A DNA stretch of 45,447 nt from Dechloromonas sp. (GCA_016790815.1 JAEUOG010000050.1:1-45447), one strand, 5' to 3'; positions 22,238 through 31,940 are shown, counted from the stretch's first letter. The notes: a model not told the origin generated them from the letters alone. Program-made: numbers and translations.

Positions 22238-22780
22238 ATGTTCAGCAAACCCAGCATCCCCAACCGCAACGACACCATCACCCGCAAGGAGGTCAACAAT
22301 ATTCTGGGCAGCTCAGCCAGCACCATCCAGCCGGCCAACACCGAGCCAGTACCGAGCGCCACCCCGGAAAAAGTGGAATCGCCTGCCGAAAACGTCATGG
22401 GCGCCCGCTTGATTGTCGGCCCTGACGTCAAACTCAAGGGTGCCGAAATTCTCGATTGCGACACGCTGGTCGTTGAAGGCCGCGTCGAAGCCACCATGGA
22501 CAGCCGGGTGATCCGCATCGCCGACAACGGTTCGTTCCAGGGCAAGGTCAGTATCGACATTGCAGAGATACATGGCCGCTTCGAAGGCGAATTGACCGCA
22601 CGCTCGCAATTGATCATCCACAACACCGGCAAGGTGATAGGAAAGATCCGCTACGGCAAGCTGGTCATCGATGAAGGCGGCGAACTCTGCGGCGACATCA
22701 ATGCGCTATCCGCCGAGAAAGCCACGCCCTTTCAGCTCCGCGACGAGCCTGCCAAGGCGCTTAGTGCTGTTGCAGGTTGA
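22238..22780 (+). CDS. bactofilin (polymer-forming cytoskeletal protein)
   Basis: Bactofilins self-assemble into filaments that position cell-wall and envelope enzymes. The 180-residue product has a disordered N-terminus (Pro/Ser/Thr rich, about residues 1-55). The right-handed beta-helix core follows in repeating steps (ILDCDTLVVEGRVEATMDSR, VSIDIAEIHGRFEGELTARS, LIIHNTGKVIGKIRYGKLVI). A short polar tail ends it. GGGAG lies before the ATG at 22238. The sigma-54 promoter and GlrR-like sites upstream tie it to the divergent two-component operon. The FeeM-like gene follows after two bases. Confidence 0.9.
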   Translation: MFSKPSIPNRNDTITRKEVNNILGSSASTIQPANTEPVPSATPEKVESPAENVMGARLIVGPDVKLKGAEILDCDTLVVEGRVEATMDSRVIRIADNGSFQGKVSIDIAEIHGRFEGELTARSQLIIHNTGKVIGKIRYGKLVIDEGGELCGDINALSAEKATPFQLRDEPAKALSAVAG

Positions 22781-22782
22781 TT

Positions 22783-23445
22783 ATGAAATGCATTGATCAT
22801 AGAATGATGAGCATGCAAAACGTCATACCACCGGTACCGAGTACGCCTGCCGCAGCAATGCCGGGGTCGCATATTCTGGACCAGGCTGGCTTGTTGCCCG
22901 ACTTTGGCCAGACGTTCGAGCCTGCGGAGCTGTTGGTAGCCCCGGCCGTTACCTATCAGCAGCACCGCGCCTGCAGCGCCCTGGTTCGCCGCATGTATGC
23001 CTGGCGCGGTTACCGGATGTCGTCGGCACGGCAGATCATCGAAAATCCCAATCATGCGACCTTGGGCGCCTGGATGGACGGAGAACTCGTAGCGACACTG
23101 ACCGCCTCCCGCGACTCAAGCGCAGGATTGCTCGCTGACAACCTTTACGCGGAAGAGATGGCCAAGCTGCGCAAACCTTCACATGTTCTCTGCGAGGTAA
23201 CACGACTGGCAGTCGACCTGAACTCCCCTGACCCCGAGCTGCTCAAATCGCTTTTTCGCTCCAGTTACAAATACGCGCGGGCCATTTTCGGGGTCACCGA
23301 TGTGGTCATCGAAGTCAATCCGCGTCACGCCAGGTACTACCGTCGGGAATTCGGGTTTTCGCAGATCGGTAGCGTTCGTACCTGCCCCAGGGTTGATGCG
23401 CCGGCCGTGCTCCTGCACCGTTCACTGGGCAACCTGCGCTTCTGA
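22783..23445 (+). CDS. FeeM-like N-acyl amino acid synthase (GNAT fold)
   Basis: The product of 220 residues has the acetyltransferase-fold pattern seen in N-acyl-amino-acid synthases of the FeeM group: ALVRRMYAWRGYR, ATLGAWMDGELVATLTASRD, LYAEEMAKLRKP, VCEVTRLAVD-like (LCEVTRLAVDL), and VIEVNPRHARYYRREFGF. The EVTRLAVD and NPRH motifs are typical. Such enzymes join fatty acyl chains from acyl carrier protein to amino acids. It begins two bases after bactofilin and so shares its sigma-54-dependent transcript. Several Met codons near the start (22783, 22804, 22807, 22813) are possible; the first follows GCAGG. Product unknown. Confidence 0.7.
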   Translation: MKCIDHRMMSMQNVIPPVPSTPAAAMPGSHILDQAGLLPDFGQTFEPAELLVAPAVTYQQHRACSALVRRMYAWRGYRMSSARQIIENPNHATLGAWMDGELVATLTASRDSSAGLLADNLYAEEMAKLRKPSHVLCEVTRLAVDLNSPDPELLKSLFRSSYKYARAIFGVTDVVIEVNPRHARYYRREFGFSQIGSVRTCPRVDAPAVLLHRSLGNLRF

Positions 23446-23462
23446 TTTCTCCGTCCTACTCT

Positions 23463-23506
23463 GCAAATGACCAGCCCCCGAACATCGGGAAGGCTGGTCA
23501 TTTGCT
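23463..23506. terminator. long hairpin after the bactofilin operon
   Basis: A perfect 14-bp stem GCAAATGACCAGCC / GGCTGGTCATTTGC encloses a second stem CCCGA-ACA-TCGGG. No long T-run follows, so termination may be partial. Confidence 0.65.
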
Positions 23507-23560
23507 TTGAAGCCCCGTAGACTCGCGCATCATCAATCTTTACGACTACAGGTAGGTTCA

Positions 23561-25225
<1,665 letters not shown>

Positions 25226-25231
25226 AAAAGC

Positions 25232-25264
25232 AATTGGCCGAAATTTCGATTTCGGCCAATTTTC
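25232..25264 (+). terminator. ettA terminator formed with a repeat copy
   Basis: A perfect 13-bp stem AATTGGCCGAAAT / ATTTCGGCCAATT has a TTCG tetraloop and TTTT after it. The 3' arm and T-run are the GATTTTGGCC-like end of the repeat at 25241-25279. Confidence 0.85.
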
Positions 25265-25279
25265 CCGGTTGACCGCAGC
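25241..25279 (-). repeat. dispersed element, copy 5 (in ettA terminator)
   Basis: ATTTCGATTTCGGCC, a T-run, then CCCGGTTGACCGCAGC. Full length with a few substitutions. Confidence 0.8.
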
Positions 25280-25306
25280 AAGCAGTTTTTCCGGAATACA
25301 AACGCA

Positions 25307-25338
25307 AAACGGGCGCCGCTTGGCGCCCGTTTATTTTT
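25307..25338. terminator. second terminator between ettA and the convergent small gene
   Basis: AAACGGGCGCC-GCTT-GGCGCCCGTTT is an 11-bp perfect stem followed by ATTTTTCT. It can serve ettA (plus) and, less well, the minus-strand gene. Confidence 0.85.
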
Positions 25339-25375
25339 CTTCCTCCCGCCGATGCGGAAGGCCGAAACCTCTAAA

Positions 25376-25654
25376 TCAGTGCTTCAGGTTAGCAGAAAAA
25401 ACCGCCTTGGTCTTTTCGGAAATGTGGAATTCGTTGAAAGCGCGGCTAATTTCAGCCTCGTTGCGACCTTCAGAATGATCTTCAAAATTGATGCCGATAA
25501 CCTTGCCGTTGGCGGCCAGGGTCTGGAAGGCAAAACGCCAGCGTTGCGCTTCAGCCAGTCGCTCGCGCAGTTCGACTTCGTTGGAAATGGTAATACCGGC
25601 TTTCTTCAGGGAATCCAGAAATTGATCGAAGGATTCGTTGCTCAGACTGCCCAT
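25376..25654 (-). CDS. small hypothetical protein (92 aa)
   Basis: No family recognised. The sequence is hydrophilic and probably all-helical (SFDQFLDSLKKAGI, VELRERLAEAQRW, then FAFQTLAANGKVIGINFEDH). It has no signal peptide, Cys motif or membrane helix. ACGGAGAT precedes the ATG. It is convergent with ettA across a pair of terminators and divergent from the methyltransferase gene at 25765. Codon usage looks like that of a normal resident gene. Confidence 0.7.
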   Translation of the reverse strand: MGSLSNESFDQFLDSLKKAGITISNEVELRERLAEAQRWRFAFQTLAANGKVIGINFEDHSEGRNEAEISRAFNEFHISEKTKAVFSANLKH

Positions 25655-25764
25655 TTATATCTCCGTAGATTTGCGGTGTTTGATCACCATGGATCGAATA
25701 ACGACTCGACGTTGATTCGGTTGACACGAATGTGACAGAAATTTGAGTGCGATAATGACGCCCC

Positions 25765-26598
25765 ATGAAGAAGCCCAACACCACCGCCGACATTCCTGAA
25801 ATCCGTCCCGGGCAGTCCATCGAACTGCTCAAGGAACTCCACATCCTTACCCGTGACGGCAAGCTCAACCAGGACACCCGACGCAAGCTCAAACAGGTCT
25901 ATCACCTCTACCAATTCATCGAACCGCTGCTGGATGGCGCCGAGACGCTGGTCGACCATGGGGCCGGCAAGTCATACCTCGGTTTCATCCTCTATGATCT
26001 CTGTATCAAGAATCGCGCCACCGGCGAGATTATCGGCATCGAAACCCGCCAGGAACTCGTCGAAAAATCCCGCGAACTGGCCACCATGCTTGGCTTTGAG
26101 CGCATGCGCTTCCTCGCCTGCACGGTCGAGGATTCGCTGACTGCGACCGAGCTGCCAGCCAGCGTCGATGTCGTGACAGCCCTACACGCCTGCAACACCG
26201 CCACCGACGACGCGATCCGTTTCGCCCTGACCAAGAACGCCCGGCATATTGTCCTCGTCCCTTGCTGCCAGGCCGAAGTAGCCGCCACCATGCGGGCCAG
26301 AAAGAACGAATCACTGTCGCAGAAACCGCTGTCCGAACTTTGGCGACACCCCATCCATACCCGCGAGCTCGGCAGCCACCTGACCAACGTCCTGCGCTGC
26401 CTGCTGCTTGAATCGCACGGCTACGACGTTACCGTCACCGAGCTGGTCGGTTGGGAACATTCGATGAAGAACGAGCTGATCATCGCCAGCCGGCGTGACA
26501 AAAGCGGCGGCAACCCACGCAAAAACGCCCGCGAACGGGCCGAAGCCATCCTGCGCGAGTTCAATCTTGAAGAACTTGCCCCGCGTTTCACGTACTAA
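25765..26598 (+). CDS. class I SAM-dependent methyltransferase (Methyltransf_32-like)
   Basis: The 277-residue product has a Rossmann methyltransferase core: motif I LVDHGAGKSYLGFILYD, motif II IIGIETRQELVEKS, then VDVVTALHACNTATDDAI and IVLVPCCQAEV. The CCQ-containing loop and the LHACNTATD motif recall the group that includes RNA-methylating glutathione-S-transferase-like C-terminal proteins, but the substrate cannot be named. The RlhA gene begins six bases after its stop, so the two form an operon and a link to rRNA modification is plausible. Confidence 0.75.
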   Translation: MKKPNTTADIPEIRPGQSIELLKELHILTRDGKLNQDTRRKLKQVYHLYQFIEPLLDGAETLVDHGAGKSYLGFILYDLCIKNRATGEIIGIETRQELVEKSRELATMLGFERMRFLACTVEDSLTATELPASVDVVTALHACNTATDDAIRFALTKNARHIVLVPCCQAEVAATMRARKNESLSQKPLSELWRHPIHTRELGSHLTNVLRCLLLESHGYDVTVTELVGWEHSMKNELIIASRRDKSGGNPRKNARERAEAILREFNLEELAPRFTY

Positions 26599-26604
26599 GT
26601 CGCC

Positions 26605-28497
26605 ATGACCCGAATTCAACACCCGCTCGAACTCCTCGCCCCGGCCAAGAACGCTGATTTTGGCATCGAAGCCATCAAGCACGGCGCCGATGCCGTTTAC
26701 ATCGGCGGCCCGGCTTTCGGTGCGCGTTACGGCGCCGGCAACGATGTCACCGAAATCAAACGCCTTTGCGATTTTGCCCATCGTTACCGCGCCAAGGTTT
26801 TTGTCGCGCTCAACACCATCCTGCACGATGACGAACTCGAAGGTAGCCGCCTGCTGGCCTGGGAGCTTTACGAAGCCGGCGTTGATGCGCTGATCATCCA
26901 GGACATGGGTTTGTTGGAAATGGATCTGCCGCCCATCCAGCTCCACGCCAGCACGCAGACCGACAATCGCAACGCCGACAAGGTGAAGTTTCTCGAAGAT
27001 GCCGGCTTCTCGCAGGTCGTTCTGGCGCGCGAATGCAGTTTAAACGAAATTATTAATATAGCTTCGCAAACCAATGTTTCATTGGAATATTTCGTTCACG
27101 GAGCACTGTGTGTCGCGTTCAGCGGCCAGTGCTACATCAGCCAGGCCCACACCGGGCGTAGTGCCAATCGCGGCGAGTGTTCGCAGGCCTGCCGCCTGCC
27201 CTACACGCTGGTCGACGACAAGGGCAAGACGATCACCGAGAACCAGCATCTGCTGTCGATGAAGGACAACAACCAGACCGACAACATGCTCGATCTGGCC
27301 CGCGCCGGGGTCTGTTCGTTCAAGATCGAAGGGCGACTGAAGGATCTCAGCTACGTCAAGAACATCACCGCGCACTATCGTGGTCTGCTCGACGAGATCA
27401 TCGCCAACAATCCCGAATTCACCCGCGCTTCGAGTGGTCGCAGCACGTATACCTTCACCCCGCAGCCTGAAAAGACGTTCAACCGCGGCTACACCGATTA
27501 TTTCGCCAACGACCGCCAGGACGACATCGGCGCCTTCGATTCGCCGGCTTTTGTCGGTGAACTGATAGGCGAAGTCGTCGATGTTGGCGATGGCTTTTTC
27601 ACCGTCAATGCTGAAAAGCCCTTCCACAACGGCGACGGCGTCTGTTTCTACAACGCCCACGGCGAAGTGGTCGGCATGCGCATCAACCGCGCCGATGGCA
27701 AAACCCTTTTCCCGGCCGAAATGCCGGAAGAACTGACCGCCGGCGCCACCCTTTTCCGCAACCGCGACCAGGAATTCGAGCGCTCTTTAGAAAAGGAATC
27801 GGCCGACCGGCGTATTTCAGTCAAACCGGTGCTGACGGAGACCGAAGATGGCTTCGCACTGACCCTGACCGACGAAGATGGCGTGACTGCTACGGTCGAC
27901 CGGAAAAACGGGCCAAAATCAGAATGGCAACTCGCCCAGAACCCCGAAGCGGCAATGGCCAAGCTCTCCGAGAACCTCGGCAAATTCGGCAACACGATGT
28001 TCGTCGCCGAGCCTGTCGAGCTCAAGCTCAGCCAGCCCTGGTTCATGCCGGTCAGCGCCATCAATGCCCTGCGCCGCGAAGCCACCGAACAGCTCGAAGC
28101 CGCCCGCATAGCCAGCCACCCGCGCCCGCCGCGCGCAGCCCCGGCCGCCGACCCCGTGCCCTACCCTCAGGACGAACTGACCTACCTCGGCAACGTCTTC
28201 AACGCCAAGGCCCGCCAGTTCTACGAGAAACACGGCGTCAAGCTGATCGAGGAAGCCTACGAGGCCGGGAACGAAAAAGGCATGGTCTCGCTCATGATCA
28301 CCCGCCACTGCCTGCGCTACAGCTTCAACCTCTGCCCGAAGGAAGTGAAACACCTCAAGCCGGATCCGATGACGCTGATCAACGGCAACGAAAAGCTGAT
28401 CCTCAAATTCGACTGCAAAGCCTGCGAAATGCACGTCGTCGGCAAGATGAAAAAGGGCGTGACGCTCAACCTCGGGAGCATCCGCCCCGCCGCCTGA
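26605..28497 (+). CDS. rlhA: 23S rRNA C2501 hydroxylase RlhA (peptidase U32 family)
   Basis: RlhA (formerly YdcP) hydroxylates C2501 of 23S rRNA. The 630-residue product carries LELLAPAKNADFGIEAIKHG, ADAVYIGGPAFGAR, ALNTILHDDELE, HASTQTDNRNADK, and EYFVHGALCVAFSGQCYIS with the U32 signature, then CSQACRLPY. Cysteines expected for an Fe-S cluster are present. A DUF3656-like C-terminal domain with CPKEVKHLKPDP and CKACEMHVVG follows. A repeat copy (27889-27925) lies in frame in the C-terminal half and encodes ATVDRKNGPKSE. The gene ends immediately before the convergent methyltransferase stop. Confidence 0.93.
   Translation: MTRIQHPLELLAPAKNADFGIEAIKHGADAVYIGGPAFGARYGAGNDVTEIKRLCDFAHRYRAKVFVALNTILHDDELEGSRLLAWELYEAGVDALIIQDMGLLEMDLPPIQLHASTQTDNRNADKVKFLEDAGFSQVVLARECSLNEIINIASQTNVSLEYFVHGALCVAFSGQCYISQAHTGRSANRGECSQACRLPYTLVDDKGKTITENQHLLSMKDNNQTDNMLDLARAGVCSFKIEGRLKDLSYVKNITAHYRGLLDEIIANNPEFTRASSGRSTYTFTPQPEKTFNRGYTDYFANDRQDDIGAFDSPAFVGELIGEVVDVGDGFFTVNAEKPFHNGDGVCFYNAHGEVVGMRINRADGKTLFPAEMPEELTAGATLFRNRDQEFERSLEKESADRRISVKPVLTETEDGFALTLTDEDGVTATVDRKNGPKSEWQLAQNPEAAMAKLSENLGKFGNTMFVAEPVELKLSQPWFMPVSAINALRREATEQLEAARIASHPRPPRAAPAADPVPYPQDELTYLGNVFNAKARQFYEKHGVKLIEEAYEAGNEKGMVSLMITRHCLRYSFNLCPKEVKHLKPDPMTLINGNEKLILKFDCKACEMHVVGKMKKGVTLNLGSIRPAA
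27889..27925 (+). repeat. dispersed element, copy 6 (inside rlhA)
   Basis: GCTACGGTCGACCGG-AAAAACG-GGCCAAAATCAGAAT. Near full length, in frame with the gene and reading A-T-V-D-R-K-N. Confidence 0.8.
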
Positions 28498-29208
28498 TCA
28501 GGCCGGCTTGCGGAGCAGATCAACGCGCTGCGGATTGAGGAAGGTGGCGCCGTCCGGGCCCATGAAGGACTCGAACTTTTCCTGCACCTGCCGGTAAAGC
28601 TCCGGAGCAAGCCGGTGATCGGTGTGCGTGACCTGGATCATCCGGGTATCGAACTGGGCAAAACTCTCGAAATAGCTGCGGGTGTTGAAGAACATCTGCT
28701 TGTCGAGGTTCAGGCTGCCTGCATCCACCGCCTTGCAGATCGCCGCGAAAGCCGCCTCGCGGACCAGTTGCTCGTTGTGGAACAAACGAAAAACCTCGTT
28801 CAGGTTGCCGGCAAAAACCGGTTCGGAAATCCACGCCAGGCCCCCCGGCTTGAGCACACGGGCAATCTCGGCCAGTGCACGGTCCATGTCGGCCACCGGC
28901 ACATGGTGCAGCGATTTGAACATCAGCACGATATCGACGCTGGCGTCATCGACCGGAATCGCCTCCGCACCGCCATGGCTGAAGCGCACCGTCTGCAAAT
29001 CGGCAATCTCCAGATTGCGCGCATGCTGGATGGTGTCGACTTCGAGGGCAATGATTTCACTCGGCCGCCCGGTTTCCGCCAGAAATCGCGTCTTTTCTGC
29101 CTTGCCGCAACCAAGTTCGAGGATACAGGCGCCATCGAGCGGCAGTTCTTCGAGCAAGAGCTTCATTTCGTTGCACAGTGTGGTCTGGGCGGGATCAGCG
29201 ATCTTCAT
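28498..29208 (-). CDS. class I SAM-dependent methyltransferase (UbiE/Methyltransf_11-like)
   Basis: The product of 236 residues has motif I ILELGCGKAEKTRFLAE, IIALEVDTIQHARNL, the motif IV region VDIVLMFKSLHHVP and ARVLKPGGLAWISEP. This is the standard small-molecule methyltransferase fold. The GKAEKT variant of motif I is a little unusual. Substrate unknown. It abuts rlhA tail to tail with no intergenic base, so neither has room for its own terminator. The start codon at 29208 has no neighbour on the same strand for 800 bases. Confidence 0.8.
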   Translation of the reverse strand: MKIADPAQTTLCNEMKLLLEELPLDGACILELGCGKAEKTRFLAETGRPSEIIALEVDTIQHARNLEIADLQTVRFSHGGAEAIPVDDASVDIVLMFKSLHHVPVADMDRALAEIARVLKPGGLAWISEPVFAGNLNEVFRLFHNEQLVREAAFAAICKAVDAGSLNLDKQMFFNTRSYFESFAQFDTRMIQVTHTDHRLAPELYRQVQEKFESFMGPDGATFLNPQRVDLLRKPA

Positions 29209-29323
29209 GGCACATCCGGAGGTTAGGGGCGAAACCGAATTTTAGCGGATGCTGATGCAGTGGCGCACGCCATGACGGAAAAGCAGCGCTATAGTCACGC
29301 CTGTCGCACCGTACCCGATCACC

Positions 29324-30040
29324 ATGAAGCCCATTCCCTGCCCATCCTGCCAGCAAACGATGACCAAACACCGTTTCGAGCGAATGCATCATGGCGAAGT
29401 CATCCTCGACATGTGTTTCAGCTGCCACGGTATCTGGTTCGACGAGTTCGAGAGCGTCCAGATCACGCCGGGTGGCATTGTCGAACTTTTCAAGGCGCTG
29501 CATGACCACCATGACGACCAGCGTACGCCGCTGCGCGACCCGCTGAAATGTCCGCGCTGCAATGAAAAACTGCTGCATGGCCTCGATGTGGCCAAACATG
29601 GCGGCAAGTTCAACTACCACCGCTGCCTCCAGAAACACGGCCGTTTCACGACTTTTGCCCAGTTCATGATCGAAAAGGGCTTTGTCCGCCAACTCAACCC
29701 TGCCGAAATCGACGAACTGTCGGCCAAGGTCGGCATCATCCGCTGCATGGGCTGCGGCGCCCCGGTCGATATCCGCTGCGACCACGCCTGCGGCCACTGC
29801 CGGGCACCGATCACCATCCTCGACCCGACCGCCGTAGAACAGGCGCTGAGCCGCTACCAGCACGCCGAAGTCCGCCGTACAACGCGCGACGTCGAGCAAA
29901 TCGGCGACGCCATCGTGATGCGCGAACGCGAGAAATCGCGCCTGAAGCGCAAGCAGGAGCTGGAGAAAGCCGGAATCATCGATGCCGTCGACCTGCTCTC
30001 GGCCGGCGCCGAATTTGTGTGGACGCTTATAAAGCGTTGA
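29324..30040 (+). CDS. zinc-ribbon (zf-TFIIB-like) protein
   Basis: The 238-residue protein has an N-terminal double zinc ribbon: CPSCQQTM and CFSCHGIWFDE. A second region follows with CPRCNEKLLHG, and a third with CMGCGAPVDIRCDHACGHCRAP. The first pair with GIWFD is the zf-TFIIB pattern. The C-terminus is a charged helix rich in Arg/Glu/Lys. It could bind nucleic acid or serve as a structural hub; no pathway is indicated by neighbours. It ends at a terminator shared with the convergent OmpA-like gene. Confidence 0.78.
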   Translation: MKPIPCPSCQQTMTKHRFERMHHGEVILDMCFSCHGIWFDEFESVQITPGGIVELFKALHDHHDDQRTPLRDPLKCPRCNEKLLHGLDVAKHGGKFNYHRCLQKHGRFTTFAQFMIEKGFVRQLNPAEIDELSAKVGIIRCMGCGAPVDIRCDHACGHCRAPITILDPTAVEQALSRYQHAEVRRTTRDVEQIGDAIVMREREKSRLKRKQELEKAGIIDAVDLLSAGAEFVWTLIKR

Positions 30041-30050
30041 TCGGAAAACA

Positions 30051-30078
30051 AAAAAGGCGAACCGAAGTTCGCCTTTTT
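30051..30078. terminator. shared bidirectional terminator
   Basis: AAAAAGGCGAAC-CGAA-GTTCGCCTTTTT is a 12-bp perfect stem with T-runs on both strands. It lies between two convergent genes. Confidence 0.9.
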
Positions 30079-30094
30079 CCAAACAAAACCCGAA

Positions 30095-30562
30095 TTACTG
30101 AACGCGAATCTCGACGCGACGACCCTCTTCCGGGCTACCGGCGCCAACGGTCGATTCCGGCTTGCGGAACTTGACCCGCTCGGTTGCAACACCGCCAGCC
30201 ACCAACGCATCGCGCACTGACATGGCGCGCTGCTTGGCCAGCTCGGCATTGCGTGCCGGATCACCGGAAGGATCATGGAAACCGGAGAGCAACACGATAG
30301 CGTTCGGGTTCGCGCTCAGGGACTCAAGTGTCTTGGCAACGACACCTTTGTCGGCATCATCCAGCGCAGCCGCGCCCACGGCGAAATAGACCTTGGCCAG
30401 AGCCTCGCCAACAGGTGCAATCTCGGCCTGCTCGGTTTTCGCTGCCGGCTGAAAATTCTTGCCAGCGCTGGAACCATAAACCACTGCCACAACAGCCAGC
30501 ACGATACCGGCCAGAACACCGACGATTACCGCTGTGGATTCGTCATCATCATTTGCTGCCAT
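30095..30562 (-). CDS. OmpA-family membrane-anchored protein
   Basis: The product (155 aa) has an acidic N-terminus, one membrane helix (TAVIVGVLAGIVLAVVAVVYG) and a C-terminal OmpA-like peptidoglycan-binding domain. That domain shows KVYFAVGAAALDDADKG, IVLLSGFHDPSGDPARNAELAKQRA, SVRDALVAGGV and GRRVEIRVQ. It should sit in the inner membrane with the domain in the periplasm. GAGGGG lies about 6 bases before the ATG at 30562; a GTG two codons earlier is less likely. The yaeQ gene lies upstream on the same strand. Confidence 0.85.
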   Translation of the reverse strand: MAANDDDESTAVIVGVLAGIVLAVVAVVYGSSAGKNFQPAAKTEQAEIAPVGEALAKVYFAVGAAALDDADKGVVAKTLESLSANPNAIVLLSGFHDPSGDPARNAELAKQRAMSVRDALVAGGVATERVKFRKPESTVGAGSPEEGRRVEIRVQ

Positions 30563-30613
30563 AGTCACCCCTCAAAAAAATTGTTCGAAGCCCAAAGAAT
30601 ACATTCCAAGATT

Positions 30614-31168
30614 CTATGCCAAACTGCTATCAAAGAGAACTCTCGGCGCAAGCTCAACGTGTTCCTGCTCCCCACCCAGCCAGATCACGCCATCCTGAAT
30701 CGTGCATTGCAGGCGCATGCCGCGTGCCGCCAGCGACGCCAGCGCCTTGCTCTCCTCCACGCTCAGCGAAAGCACGCGCAGATTCTTCTGCCCCGACACT
30801 TTGCCTTGGGTCTGTTGCCACCAGATTTCAGCGGTCCGCCCGCCATAACTCAGCACCATCACCTGCCGCGCCCGGTTGCAGGCCCGGCGAATCAGCTTCT
30901 CATCAGGCAGGCCGACGTCGATCCAGCGATCGACGCTCCCGGTCGCATCCAGATCCTGCAGGTCGGCCTCATCTTCCGTCGCCGACAGGCCGCGCCCGAA
31001 TGTCAGCGTTTCTGATGCATTCAGCGCAAAGGCCAGCAAACGAACCATCATTCGCTCATCCGTTTCCGAAGGGTGTCTGGCAATGGTCAGGGTGTAATCG
31101 CCAAAATGCGAACGGTCGAGGTCGGCGAGCTGCAATTCTGCCTTAAAGATGGTGGATTTGAGCGCCAT
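30614..31168 (-). CDS. yaeQ: YaeQ family protein
   Basis: The 184-residue product matches YaeQ: MALKSTIFKAELQLADLDR, LTIARHPSETDERMMVRLLAFAL, WIDVGLPDEKLIRRAC and GGRTAEIWWQQTQ, then MRLQCTIQDGVIWL. YaeQ has a PD-(D/E)XK nuclease-like fold, and the conserved Glu/Asp positions (SETDERMM, DVGLPDEK) are intact. Its cellular role is unresolved; in E. coli it was linked to suppression of RfaH defects. The length is normal. It is encoded 50 bases upstream of the OmpA-like gene and may be cotranscribed. Confidence 0.92.
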   Translation of the reverse strand: MALKSTIFKAELQLADLDRSHFGDYTLTIARHPSETDERMMVRLLAFALNASETLTFGRGLSATEDEADLQDLDATGSVDRWIDVGLPDEKLIRRACNRARQVMVLSYGGRTAEIWWQQTQGKVSGQKNLRVLSLSVEESKALASLAARGMRLQCTIQDGVIWLGGEQEHVELAPRVLFDSSLA

Positions 31169-31290
31169 GGCTGCCCCGGAAAAAGGGTAGATTATCCCAT
31201 GCGGACGGGAACCCGGCGGCCGGCGATGCGGTCAATTGGCGAACAGAACTTAAAGTCTATAATCAGCGTTTTCTGATAAACGAGATTGAC

Positions 31291-31731
31291 ATGCACCACC
31301 TGCTCCTAGCCTGCCTGATCGCCGCCACCGGCCTCGCCCACGCCGAAGTCTTCGACATCGACAACGCCCAACTCGAAAAACTGCGCCAGAGCGGCGTCCC
31401 AGTCATCGACATTCGCCTGCAATCGGAATGGGAAGAAACAGGCATCGTCGGCGGCAGCAAACTGCTCACCTTCTTCGACGAAAAAGGCCGTGTCGATGCC
31501 CCGGCCTGGCTCGAAAAGGTCAAACCTCTCGCCAAGCCGAACGAGCCGGTCATCGTCATCTGCCGCACCGGCAACCGGACCAAGGCGGTCAGCCAGTTCC
31601 TCTCGCAACAAGCCGGCTACACCACCGTTTACAACGTCAAGGCTGGCATCAAAGGCTGGATAGGCGCCGGCGGCCCGGTTGTCCAGGCAACGCAAACCAT
31701 CGCCTCGTGCAAGGCCGCAAAAACTTGTTGA
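31291..31731 (+). CDS. secreted rhodanese-like protein
   Basis: The product (146 aa) has a Sec signal (MHHLLLACLIAATGLAHA), then a rhodanese domain: VIDIRLQSEWEETGIVGGSK, and the active loop VICRTGNRTKAVSQFL with catalytic Cys in CRTGNR. The domain ends NVKAGIKGWIGAGGPV. It should carry sulfur or handle thiols in the periplasm. Two C-terminal Cys (ASCKAAKTC) are outside the usual domain. Its stop overlaps the TTG start proposed for a Cys-rich mini-protein. Confidence 0.88.
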   Translation: MHHLLLACLIAATGLAHAEVFDIDNAQLEKLRQSGVPVIDIRLQSEWEETGIVGGSKLLTFFDEKGRVDAPAWLEKVKPLAKPNEPVIVICRTGNRTKAVSQFLSQQAGYTTVYNVKAGIKGWIGAGGPVVQATQTIASCKAAKTC

Positions 31732-31940
31732 ACCACGCCGTCGACCGCAAACGCTGCGCCAGTTGCGAGCGCTGGAGCGGTTGGCGCCAACCCGGCGAAG
31801 AGCCGGGAACGGTCCTCATCGAAGCCGAAACATCAGAAGGCCTCTGCCAGGGTGGCGGCTGGGACAACTCCGAACGCCGCGCCCGTTCGGCCTGCGGGCA
31901 TTGGCGAATATGGCCGGTTCTGAATCAGACGCCGCCGTAG
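31728..31940 (+). CDS. Cys-rich mini-protein (70 aa), TTG start
   Basis: The frame begins with a TTG overlapping the rhodanese stop and encodes RCASCERWSGWRQPGE, then EGLCQGGGWDNSERRA, then ACGHWRIWPVLNQTPP. The pattern CxxC, C, C with flanking Trp suggests a small zinc-binding fold. No ATG or clear ribosome site precedes it, so translation is probably coupled to rhodanese. A fragment at 36427 repeats the last 13 codons with only third-base changes, which argues that the frame is truly protein-coding. A third, worn copy lies at 35295. A repeat element follows the stop by 17 bases. Function unknown. Confidence 0.55.
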   Translation: MNHAVDRKRCASCERWSGWRQPGEEPGTVLIEAETSEGLCQGGGWDNSERRARSACGHWRIWPVLNQTPP

